From Akkermansiaceae bacterium (GTDB taxonomy: Bacteria; Verrucomicrobiota; Verrucomicrobiia; Verrucomicrobiales; Akkermansiaceae), in assembly GCA_025362955.1 (NCBI GenBank), contig JANYFB010000136.1, positions 1-44,935 on the forward strand: 44,935 nt of DNA, read 5' to 3'. Positions 1 through 6,588 of this stretch are shown here, piece after piece; position 1 is the first letter of the stretch, and each line of letters starts with the position of its first letter. The notes beneath the pieces were generated by a model. It had not been told where the DNA came from, made no database searches, and saw nothing but the letters and a program-made list of their open reading frames with translations. Both the position numbers and the translations under genes were made by a program.

Positions 1-252
1 GGCAATGACAAACCATTTCGCGGCAATCTGGCGCTCAAACAAACGAATCGCCCTCTCCGCGTGGGCACGAGTGAAACCATCCGTTCCGACCTTTCGCCAC
101 AGCGCGGTCTGGCATTCAAGAATCCCGAGGTTGGAAATCCGCAATGGCGTGGGAACATCCCATATCAAAAAACGTGCGCGGTCCGTGTGGTCATCATTGA
201 TGTAATGACTCAATAGGAAGCTCGTATCCACATAGACAGCTCTTGGCTCCAT
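1..252 (-). CDS. PIN-domain (VapC-like) toxin, partial at window edge
   Basis: The frame opens with an ATG at 252 and runs off the left edge of the window, so only about 84 residues are visible. The start MEPRAVYVDTSFLLSHYIND has the V-D-T-S/D pattern of PIN-domain ribonucleases, in which the early Asp binds the catalytic metal. A conserved Glu follows in the segment SNLGILECQTALWRK, as expected for the second acidic ligand. The gene starts 4 bases after the stop of an upstream Phd/YefM antitoxin, the usual antitoxin-toxin order. By family knowledge the product would cleave RNA until bound by its antitoxin. The C-terminal acidic residues lie outside the window, so activity cannot be judged. 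Confidence 0.8.
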   Translation of the reverse strand, partial: MEPRAVYVDTSFLLSHYINDDHTDRARFLIWDVPTPLRISNLGILECQTALWRKVGTDGFTRAHAERAIRLFERQIAAKWFVIA

Positions 253-256
253 CGGA

Positions 257-526
257 TCAATACCTCTCTTCTTCCCTCATCTCCAAGACCGGATTGCGCT
301 TCAACTGGGGCAAATCCCCCAAAGCTTCGTTCCGTTCACGAATGGCATCGTTCCAATTCATCAAATCTGACGAATCCGAGGTCGGCGCTTGCACAGGGAG
401 GAGCTTCACCACTTGTTTCCCCCGGCGGGTGAGAACCACTCCATTTCCTGTTTCAATCACCTCATCCACTAGCTTTGATAGATGATGCTGCGCTTCACGA
501 ATCGTTGCCGTTTTCATTGTTGACAC
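257..526 (-). CDS. Phd/YefM-family antitoxin
   Basis: This small protein contains MKTATIREAQHHLSKLVDEV followed by VVLTRRGKQVVKLLPV, the classic Phd/YefM N-terminal DNA-binding fold. The C-terminal part is charged and would wrap the toxin. Two starts are possible: a GTG at 526 or an ATG at 517, the latter giving 86 residues. Neither has a good Shine-Dalgarno sequence, and the ATG fits the family start better. It lies 4 bases upstream of the PIN-domain toxin gene, so the pair is a type II toxin-antitoxin operon. By family knowledge the antitoxin neutralises the toxin and represses its own promoter. The frame is complete. Confidence 0.85.
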   Translation of the reverse strand: MSTMKTATIREAQHHLSKLVDEVIETGNGVVLTRRGKQVVKLLPVQAPTSDSSDLMNWNDAIRERNEALGDLPQLKRNPVLEMREEERY

Positions 527-669
527 TTTTGACGCACAAATCCTCCCGCGTCAACCCGCAACTCACGGCTCACCTACGCGATCCCGGAATTCCCGAGCGA
601 CCGGTCCGATGATAGATTTGCGATTCTCGGAAAAAGCATTGGCAGCAATCATTTCCCTCCCCCATCCGT

Positions 670-1590
670 TTGTCCTACCACATCGTCAGCATTGATGCAC
701 CGGATTGCTCCCTTTCCTGCAAGGATGGGCAACTCACCTGCAAGAGTGTGGAAGGAAATCGTCAGGTGCCGCTCGAAGATGTTGGCGCGATCATCATCAC
801 TTCCTTTTCCGCGTCCATCCACGCGAAGCTTTTGCTGGAAGCCGCCAAGTTCGGCATCGGCTTCGTGATTTGCGAGAATTTCAAACCCGCTTCCCTTGTC
901 CTTCCCGCCAACCGCTCCACCGACACGCTGCTCACCCGTTCGCAAGCCTACATCCCCGCCCAGCTCAAGAAACGCCTCTGGCAGAAAACCATCGATGCCA
1001 AGTGCATGAACCAATTTTCCCTCGCGTCGGAGCTGGCTCCCGGAGACGAACGTCTCGCCCGCCTTGAAAAACTGGCCTGCGGCCGCTTCCCATCCAAGGA
1101 GGCGGAATGCGCGAAAGCATTTTGGAGGATCTTCGCCGACCACGTCGCGGAATCCGACGATTTCCGGCGGGGTCGTGACGAAGGTGGGGTGAACAACCTG
1201 CTCAACTACGGCTACGCCGTACTGCTTTCCACCATTCTCCAAAACCTCTTCGCCATCGGACTCGATCCCACTTTCGGCATCGCCCATGTCATCCGGGAAA
1301 ACTCCACCCCACTCGCCTACGACCTCATGGAACCATTCCGTCCCTGCGTCGATTGGCGCGTGGCCCAATGGGTGAGAAACCATCCGGACACCGCCGATTG
1401 GGAGGTCACCCGCGAGTTCCGGCAATGGGTGACGGGTTTCCCTTTAGAAAAGGTCGATTGGTTTGAGCTGAATCTCGACATTCGCGGCGTAATCGAAGGC
1501 GTGATGCGTTCCTTCCGCCAATCCGTCACCACCGCCACTTCCGGCCCTTATCGCCCATGGACCCGAACCATTACAAAATGGGATGGCTGA
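670..1590 (+). CDS. cas1: CRISPR-associated Cas1 integrase, type II-like, without a nearby effector
   Basis: The 306-residue frame has the length of a type II Cas1. Cas1 is the metal-dependent integrase that inserts spacers into CRISPR arrays as a complex with Cas2. The N-terminal beta domain includes VPLEDVGAIIITSFSASIH and GFVICENFKPASLVLPANR. The catalytic helical part has LNYGYAVL, then GLDPTFGIAHV with His206, and YDLMEPFRP with Asp218 and Glu221, matching the conserved metal site. The start is a TTG at 670 and no in-frame ATG precedes it. The stop overlaps the cas2 frame by 34 bases. There is no cas9 remnant in the 143 bases upstream, which separate it from a divergent antitoxin gene. 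The enzyme itself looks intact. Confidence 0.88.
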   Translation: MSYHIVSIDAPDCSLSCKDGQLTCKSVEGNRQVPLEDVGAIIITSFSASIHAKLLLEAAKFGIGFVICENFKPASLVLPANRSTDTLLTRSQAYIPAQLKKRLWQKTIDAKCMNQFSLASELAPGDERLARLEKLACGRFPSKEAECAKAFWRIFADHVAESDDFRRGRDEGGVNNLLNYGYAVLLSTILQNLFAIGLDPTFGIAHVIRENSTPLAYDLMEPFRPCVDWRVAQWVRNHPDTADWEVTREFRQWVTGFPLEKVDWFELNLDIRGVIEGVMRSFRQSVTTATSGPYRPWTRTITKWDG

Positions 1591-2243
1591 TGGTCGCCTT
1601 TGACCTCCCGGTCAAAACGAAGGAAGAACGGAAACGGGCGACCGATTTCCGACATTTCCTGCTGGATGACGGATTTCAGATGATCCAGTTCAGTGTGTAT
1701 GCCCGGCCATGCGTCACCTTCGCACGTCAGGAAACTCACCTCCGCAGAATCCGGCAATCCGTGCCAAATGAAGGGTCTGTCCGGGCGATGTATATTACGA
1801 AAGCCCAATGGGAAAAGGCATTCATCATCCACGGGAAACCCGCGAAGGAGGTGAACGCAGAAGAAATGCCGGAGCAAATCATGCTTTGGTATCGACCGCC
1901 GTTTTCGTCAAAACGGTGGAAATCACTGATAATGAGAGCCGGAGGGCACATCCATGATGTACCCCCCGGTTTTTTAATCGAGGCAAAGCAAGGGCTGCAT
2001 CGGTATTTAGGTATCTGCGACCCTCGTTGGCTGGAAAACGAATGGGGCGGCATTTTGACATACCTGCGATTCACGATTCTTTCCCAATATCAGGCCTCGT
2101 TTTTTGAATGGCCACTCACGGGGCCGCCGTATTGGAAGCATGTTTCGACGTATTTTCCTCGCCGCTATCAGTTTTCTTTCGCAGCCGGTTTCAGCTGCCG
2201 AATATCCGGACACGAAAGGTTGGAAAGACCTTTTCACTCTTGA
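1557..2243 (+). CDS. cas2: Cas2 with an abnormal C-terminal extension
   Basis: The first roughly 110 residues match type II Cas2: MGWLMVAFDLPV (an alternative start at 1578), then GFQMIQFSVYARPC, a ferredoxin-like fold that forms the dimer core of the Cas1-Cas2 integration complex. Family members are about 100-115 residues and end in a hydrophobic strand. Here that strand is PEQIMLW, ending near 1889. The frame nevertheless stays open to 2243, giving 228 residues, and its tail overlaps the start of the DUF1080 gene by about 100 bases. The tail has no recognisable domain and spans a hairpin (1896-1919) and a terminator-like element (1939-1975). Loss of the native stop codon near 1890 is the simplest reading; a genuine fusion is less likely. 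The gene overlaps cas1 and would be co-translated with it. Confidence 0.78.
   Translation: MDPNHYKMGWLMVAFDLPVKTKEERKRATDFRHFLLDDGFQMIQFSVYARPCVTFARQETHLRRIRQSVPNEGSVRAMYITKAQWEKAFIIHGKPAKEVNAEEMPEQIMLWYRPPFSSKRWKSLIMRAGGHIHDVPPGFLIEAKQGLHRYLGICDPRWLENEWGGILTYLRFTILSQYQASFFEWPLTGPPYWKHVSTYFPRRYQFSFAAGFSCRISGHERLERPFHS
1896..1919 (+). other. Hairpin inside the cas2 extension
   Basis: CCGCCGTTTT at 1896-1905 pairs with AAAACGGTGG at 1910-1919 around a 4-base loop, giving ten pairs including one G-T wobble. It lies just after the expected end of Cas2 and 20 bases before a terminator-like hairpin. It may belong to an RNA, such as a tracrRNA tail, or to the old 3' untranslated region of the cas operon. 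Confidence 0.5.
1939..1975 (+). terminator. Rho-independent terminator-like hairpin after cas2 core
   Basis: A stem of 12 pairs in 14 positions starts with CCGGAGGG at 1939 and closes with CCCCCCGG ending at 1969, with a CAT loop. Six T residues follow (1970-1975). It sits inside the over-long cas2 frame, which suggests that the original cas2 stop lay upstream and that this was the operon's terminator. Confidence 0.65.
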
Positions 2244-2787
2244 TCTTTCGAACGCCGCTGTGGCCGGGAAGTGGGTTTTCGATAAGGAGGTGCTGGTGGC
2301 CAAGGATCACGAAACGCTGTGGACCAAGGATTCTTACTCGAATTTCATCCTCGATCTGGAATTCAAGGTGGAGAAGGAAGCGAACAGCGGTGTTTTTCTC
2401 CACTCCAGCAACACCAGCGATGTGTTGGCCGCGCTTGAAATTCAGGTTCACGATTCCACCGACGGCACTGGGCATGGGATGGTCGGCGCGATTTATGATG
2501 CCTGCAAACCTAGCAAAAGCATGGCGAAACCCATCGGCGAGTGGAACCACTTCACCATCACCTGCAAGGACAGTCTCGTGATGGTGATCTTCAACGGTGA
2601 GGAAGTCATCCATGCCGATCTGAATGATTGGAAGGAGGCCCACAAGAACCCGGACGGCACGCCTAACAAATTTGGGACTGCCCTCAAGGACTACGCCCGC
2701 AGCGGGCCTATCGGCTTGCAAGGGCTTCATGGTCAGGCCTTGGCTCCGGTGTATTACCGCAATTTGAAAATCAAGGTGCTGGAGTAA
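2140..2787 (+). CDS. Secreted DUF1080 (3-keto-disaccharide hydrolase family) protein
   Basis: The mature part reads GWKDLF...WTKDSYSNFILDLEFKVEKEANSGVFLHS, then EIQVHD, GAIYD, GEWNHFTITCKDSLVMVIFNGEEV and a C-terminal GPIGLQGLHG...YYRNLKIK. This is the concanavalin-like beta-sandwich pattern of DUF1080, a family greatly expanded in Planctomycetes and Verrucomicrobia and linked to sugar breakdown. I place the start at the ATG at 2140 because it opens directly into a signal peptide (MFRRIFLAAISFLSQPVSAA) and has GGAAG just upstream. The longer frame from 2104 adds 12 residues that do not fit a signal peptide. The protein is about 215 residues, a single domain, probably periplasmic. Its substrate cannot be told from the sequence. 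Confidence 0.85.
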   Translation: MFRRIFLAAISFLSQPVSAAEYPDTKGWKDLFTLDLSNAAVAGKWVFDKEVLVAKDHETLWTKDSYSNFILDLEFKVEKEANSGVFLHSSNTSDVLAALEIQVHDSTDGTGHGMVGAIYDACKPSKSMAKPIGEWNHFTITCKDSLVMVIFNGEEVIHADLNDWKEAHKNPDGTPNKFGTALKDYARSGPIGLQGLHGQALAPVYYRNLKIKVLE

Positions 2788-2926
2788 ATCCCTGTGTTTT
2801 CAATCTACTCGGGAAAGAACCTAGAGGCCAGAACACAGAACTCAGAATCCAGACAAGAGTTTGGCGTAAGAATCTGAAATCTGCTCTCTGGTTTCTATGA
2901 TCTGATTTTTAAATTCTTCCTGAGTC

Positions 2927-2946
2927 GCGTCCATTGGCGTCCATTC
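2927..2946. repeat. Tandem 10-base repeat in intergenic DNA
   Basis: Two direct copies, GCGTCCATTG (2927-2936) and GCGTCCATTC (2937-2946), are followed by GCGG. The surrounding 2788-3018 stretch holds no gene. It also has a low-complexity run of CAGAA-type words at about 2831-2860, resembling dispersed intergenic repeats. Confidence 0.5.
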
Positions 2947-3022
2947 GCGGTTTCTAGGATCAAGGGGTTGCGCTGGCAGGGGTTTTTAGCAATTCTCATC
3001 CGGGTGTGGAAAATTCAAATGG

Positions 3023-3715
3023 ATGACGGCCTTTCTTTTCAGTTGTGACTATGCGACCTGCGCGGTGCCAGAGGCTTACCGGGAGATTTTCCGGGGGGCG
3101 GAGGATGTGGTGAGTTCCATGGCGGGCTGGGAGCCGGGTTCTTTGAATTTGGCGCAAGGATTTGCGATGAAATTTCGGACCCCGCTGGTCCACGGGGACG
3201 TGACTCGGCTGCTCATCGACCTCGGAAATGATGGCGATGCACGCTGGGGTAAATTTTCCTTAAAACTGCCGGAGGCGACGCGGGGGAAGGTGGCGGATCG
3301 GCATGAACGGCCCTATCGGCTGGTGCTGAACCAGCGGATCGCCGAGGATTTGCGGCGTCATGAGGCACTTCTGCATGTGATGATCCACACGGATGCCAAG
3401 ACGGACGGGACTGTGGTGTTAGAATCGCCGGTAGGAGCGGAGTTGGCGGAGAAATTCGCGGGTGCGTGGCGCTCGCGACTGGCAGCGGCGGACGTGGACG
3501 TCCGGCAGGCGACGGGAGTGGCGCTCGGATCTCTAGCAGCCGCTCTCAGCGGAGCCTATCCGCCGGATCGCTATGCCCAAGTGCGGCTCTCGGTGTCTCA
3601 AACTTTTTTCCTGGAAGGGCGGCCGTGGCGTTGGGAAACCCTGAAGAAAGTCCTGCTAGAGTCGCTGGTGCTCGCAGGCGGGGAAGTGGCTGTTAGTGAC
3701 CTAACAATCCCTTAG
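3023..3715 (+). CDS. N-formylglutamate amidohydrolase-like protein, altered metal-site motif
   Basis: The 230-residue protein aligns by eye with the FGase family over its full length. It has FLFSCDYATCAVPEAYREIF at the N terminus, then VTRLLIDLGND, ERPYRLVLN, and LHVMIHTDAKTDGT, where relatives have the second conserved histidine segment. The family hydrolyses N-formylglutamate or related amides with a metal. Relatives normally read C-[DE]-H-[AG]-x-N in the first motif; here His is replaced by Tyr and Asn by Cys, so a key metal or catalytic ligand appears missing. The gene may encode an inactive or changed-function paralogue. Its 3' end overlaps the convergent lipoprotein gene by 23 bases. 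Family membership is fairly likely; enzymatic activity is doubtful. Confidence 0.6.
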   Translation: MTAFLFSCDYATCAVPEAYREIFRGAEDVVSSMAGWEPGSLNLAQGFAMKFRTPLVHGDVTRLLIDLGNDGDARWGKFSLKLPEATRGKVADRHERPYRLVLNQRIAEDLRRHEALLHVMIHTDAKTDGTVVLESPVGAELAEKFAGAWRSRLAAADVDVRQATGVALGSLAAALSGAYPPDRYAQVRLSVSQTFFLEGRPWRWETLKKVLLESLVLAGGEVAVSDLTIP

Positions 3716-4283
3716 ACTGGTCCATGCTCAGAGTCCGTTGCTCTCTCCAGTCGATGATTTCCGGCTGTTGGAAAACTTTCTGGCGGTTGTCGATGGCCGC
3801 GTTGGATGATTTTTTGATCGGTGCGGCACCGGCCTCGTGAGCGGCGCTGGTGGAATAGCTGCCGGTCTTGTAAGGGTCGGGAATCTTCGCAGTGGTTGAG
3901 GTGTCCGGGGCGGTTTTACCTTGGAGGTCGGAAGATTTTTGGAAGCGGCTACCATCGGTATTTCCCGCATAGGATTTGGGCTCGTATGGTTTGTTTCCCC
4001 ACCACGATTTCTTGGCATAATCGCCGGTTTTGTAGTCCTGTTTTTTGAAATTCTTCTGGAAATTAGGGTCTTGGCCTTTGTTCTCATAAGGGCTGCGGCG
4101 ATCCACCTGGGGTTTCCAATTTCCGTCGGCATCTTGTTTGTAGCCGTTGCTTTCCGTCATCCTCTCGCTCAACTTTTTATGAGGGCTTTCGGTCGCGACG
4201 GGTGATTGTTCCGGCTTGGAATCCGCAGTGCAGGCAGCCAGCAACAACACGGGGGATAGCAGAAGCAGATGGAAATTTTTCAT
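3693..4283 (-). CDS. Putative lipoprotein, Lys/Tyr/Gly-rich, function unknown
   Basis: I start at the ATG at 4283 because it gives a lipoprotein signal, MKNFHLLLLSPVLLLAAC, with Cys18 as the lipidation site. The same frame stays open further upstream but has no signal there. The ATG overlaps the stop of the preceding coiled-coil gene as ATGA, so the two are translationally coupled. The mature 179 residues are hydrophilic and repetitive in character, with motifs such as YKTGDYAKKSWWGNKPYEPK and YKTGSYSTS, and probably disordered. No known domain was recognised. Coupling to a periplasmic coiled-coil/TPR protein suggests that the two act together in the envelope. Confidence 0.75.
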   Translation of the reverse strand: MKNFHLLLLSPVLLLAACTADSKPEQSPVATESPHKKLSERMTESNGYKQDADGNWKPQVDRRSPYENKGQDPNFQKNFKKQDYKTGDYAKKSWWGNKPYEPKSYAGNTDGSRFQKSSDLQGKTAPDTSTTAKIPDPYKTGSYSTSAAHEAGAAPIKKSSNAAIDNRQKVFQQPEIIDWREQRTLSMDQSKGLLGH

Positions 4284-6472
4284 GGCTGCTGCGCGAGACG
4301 TTGTTCGAGGTTCGGGTCCGGGACGGCTCCGCGTTCGAGGGCTTGGTTGTAGTAAGTCCGGGCTTCGTCGTGGCGCTTGTCGAGCGAGCAAAGGCGGGCC
4401 AGGTTGTAATAGGGATCGCTGGGATTCGGATCGGCGGTGATGGCGGCCTTGTAGTGGGATTCCGCCTCGCGATTGCGCCCGAGACGATTGCAGATGATGC
4501 CGAGCAGCAGGTGGCTCTTGGCATCGTCCGGGGCCAGATCGACGGCTTTTTTTACATTTTCCTCGGCGGCGGGGAGATCGCCGAGGGTCATGAAGGAAAA
4601 GCCTAACATCCGGTGAGCATAGGGGTTGTTCGCGTCGAGTTCGACGGCGCGGCGGAAGGTATCGACGGCGGCCACGGGGTCCTTGAGGCGGAGATCCACA
4701 ACCCCGAGCTTGCACAGGGCGGGGATGTGGCCGGGGTGTTGCTCGACAATCATTTGGAAAAGTTCGCGAGTGGGCAGGAAGCGTCCGGCGGCGAAGGATT
4801 TCTCGGCAGTGCGCTCGTAGATGGCAATGTCGCGGTTCAGCTCGTCTGTATTTCTACCGACAATCGAACGGTCCTGGGCGAAGGGTGAGACAAATTCTCC
4901 GTCCACTTGTTTATCGGCGATGAGGCGCTGCTCGTCAGTGGTGAGCTGGATTTCCTGACCATCGAAAAGTTTGATGGCTTGCGCGATCCGATCATCCTTG
5001 GTGCCCATGTCCTTGACGGTCTCCACGAGGAGATCGCGGGCTTGGCGGCGGCGTTCTTGGACGCGGAGCTGGCGCTGGATGATGTCGCGCAAGGTGGCTA
5101 CTTCCTCGGGATTGGATGCGACTTGGCCTTTGGCAAGCGCGGATTCCTCACCTTTGAGGCGATTTTCTAACTCTACCAGCCGATTGTCCTGCTCGCGCCG
5201 TTCCTGATGGAGTTTGTTAATCTGGGATTTTGCGATGGCGAGGTCGCGGAGGGCGTCGGTGATGTCATCTTTGGCGCTGTTATTGTCGAGATTGAGGCGA
5301 TCCACTTTTTCATTGGCCTCGCGGAGGTTTTTGGCGAGGCCGATGTTTTGTTGGACCAGATCTTGGATCCGCCCGTCCTCGTTCAGTTTGAGCATGGCGC
5401 TCATTTGATCGCGTTCTTGGAGCAGGGAATCGCGCTCCGTGCGGAGTTGGGCAAAGGCATCGCGGCTTTCCTGAAGTTGGTTGATGAGGCCGGTGATGCG
5501 CTCGTTGGCCTTGCCGAGCTCGGTGTTTTTCTGGGTGAGTTCCTTCTCAAGCGCTTGGAGTTGGGTGCGCTGTCCGGCGACGACTTCGTTGGAAACTTTA
5601 CGCTCGAACTTGAGACTGAAGTCGAGATCGGCATATTTTTGCTGCATTACCTTGAGGTCCGCTTGGAGCACATCGATGTGGGAAAGGGCTTCTGTATGGG
5701 CGCTACGGCTTTGGGTGAGGGCCGTAGCCATGGCCTCGCGTTCTTGTTCGAGACCGGAAATGCGCTGGTTGAGCGCCTTCATTTCATTTTCCACAGGATT
5801 GACCGCGAGCTTGGCGCGGAGGGATTGCACGGTATTCTCTGCAGCGCGGAGTTGATCCTGGGAGAGGTCGCGCTGGCGGGTGAGATCCTGGACGCGTGAG
5901 GCATCGCGGGAGCTTTCCGTACTGGGTGTGGTGCTGATAGATTTTGCGAGATCGCGGAGACGTTTGACCTCAGCCTCGGCCTCGGCGAGACGACGGGTGG
6001 CGAGGGGATCGACTTCCAAGATTCCGGGGGTGAGCGGAATGACATTCTCCGCCGGTTCGACCAAGGTGCCGGATTTGCGGACTCCGCCTTCAAGCTCGGC
6101 AACCACGTTCTGGTTTTTGTGACGTTGTTCCTCCGCCTTCGGGTGTACCCGGATCTCCGCCTCGGAATTTTGGGCGCTGCGTCCGTTGACCATGTCCGGC
6201 TTCCATTCCGGATAGAAATGGTGCACGGCCTCGAACAGTTGCCGGGCTTTTTTCAATTTTTCCGCAGCTCCCACGAAGTCGCCGCTGGCTTCGAGTTGCT
6301 CGCCGGAACGGGCCGCAAGATAGCCTTGAAAGTAAACATCGGACGGATCGAATTGAGCGGACTGGACCGGCGGCGGTGCTTGTCCAAATACCGAGGCGTT
6401 AGCTAACAGGACGGCTGTTCCTACCAGCCGGGCTGCGTGCGGGCGCAAATTTTTCGCAATCCGGTCGAACAT
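4280..6472 (-). CDS. Exported coiled-coil and TPR protein
   Basis: The 730-residue product starts with a probable signal peptide ending near ANASVFGQA (residues 1-31). A short helical repeat follows (about 45-95, including YLAARSGEQLEASGDFVGAAEKLKKARQLFEAV, but no run of known motif). A long coiled coil covers about 155-480 and is rich in E, Q, R and L heptads. The C-terminal 150 residues carry TPR units: GRFLPTRELFQMIVEQHPGH, DPVAAVDTFRRAVELDANNP, GDLPAAEENVKKAVDLAPDD and NREAESHYKAAITADPNPS. TPRs bind proteins, so a scaffold role in the periplasm is an inference. It is the first gene of a two-gene operon with the lipoprotein and is divergent from the amidase gene 116 bases away. Confidence 0.8.
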   Translation of the reverse strand: MFDRIAKNLRPHAARLVGTAVLLANASVFGQAPPPVQSAQFDPSDVYFQGYLAARSGEQLEASGDFVGAAEKLKKARQLFEAVHHFYPEWKPDMVNGRSAQNSEAEIRVHPKAEEQRHKNQNVVAELEGGVRKSGTLVEPAENVIPLTPGILEVDPLATRRLAEAEAEVKRLRDLAKSISTTPSTESSRDASRVQDLTRQRDLSQDQLRAAENTVQSLRAKLAVNPVENEMKALNQRISGLEQEREAMATALTQSRSAHTEALSHIDVLQADLKVMQQKYADLDFSLKFERKVSNEVVAGQRTQLQALEKELTQKNTELGKANERITGLINQLQESRDAFAQLRTERDSLLQERDQMSAMLKLNEDGRIQDLVQQNIGLAKNLREANEKVDRLNLDNNSAKDDITDALRDLAIAKSQINKLHQERREQDNRLVELENRLKGEESALAKGQVASNPEEVATLRDIIQRQLRVQERRRQARDLLVETVKDMGTKDDRIAQAIKLFDGQEIQLTTDEQRLIADKQVDGEFVSPFAQDRSIVGRNTDELNRDIAIYERTAEKSFAAGRFLPTRELFQMIVEQHPGHIPALCKLGVVDLRLKDPVAAVDTFRRAVELDANNPYAHRMLGFSFMTLGDLPAAEENVKKAVDLAPDDAKSHLLLGIICNRLGRNREAESHYKAAITADPNPSDPYYNLARLCSLDKRHDEARTYYNQALERGAVPDPNLEQRLAQQP

Positions 6473-6588
6473 GGGTCAGGGAAACTACGCTGGACTTGGC
6501 TTGGGAGCAAGCGGGATTCCCGAGGTGGAAAATGCGTTGCATCGCGGGTAGTGGTTGAACATCTGTTCCGCCCGGATATGTTGCGGCC

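Noticed and set aside
649-1425. Long - strand open frame opposite cas1
   Set aside because: It is antisense to a protein with clear Cas1 motifs and its translation has low-complexity Gly/Glu character without a domain.
1890-2140. Possible CRISPR array after cas2
   Set aside because: I scanned this stretch and the following intergenic DNA by eye and found no recurring 24-40 base unit, only one hairpin and one terminator-like stem.
5207-5899. Long + strand open frame opposite the coiled-coil gene
   Set aside because: It mirrors the heptad codons of the real - strand gene, which has a signal peptide and TPRs; the + strand product has no recognisable fold.
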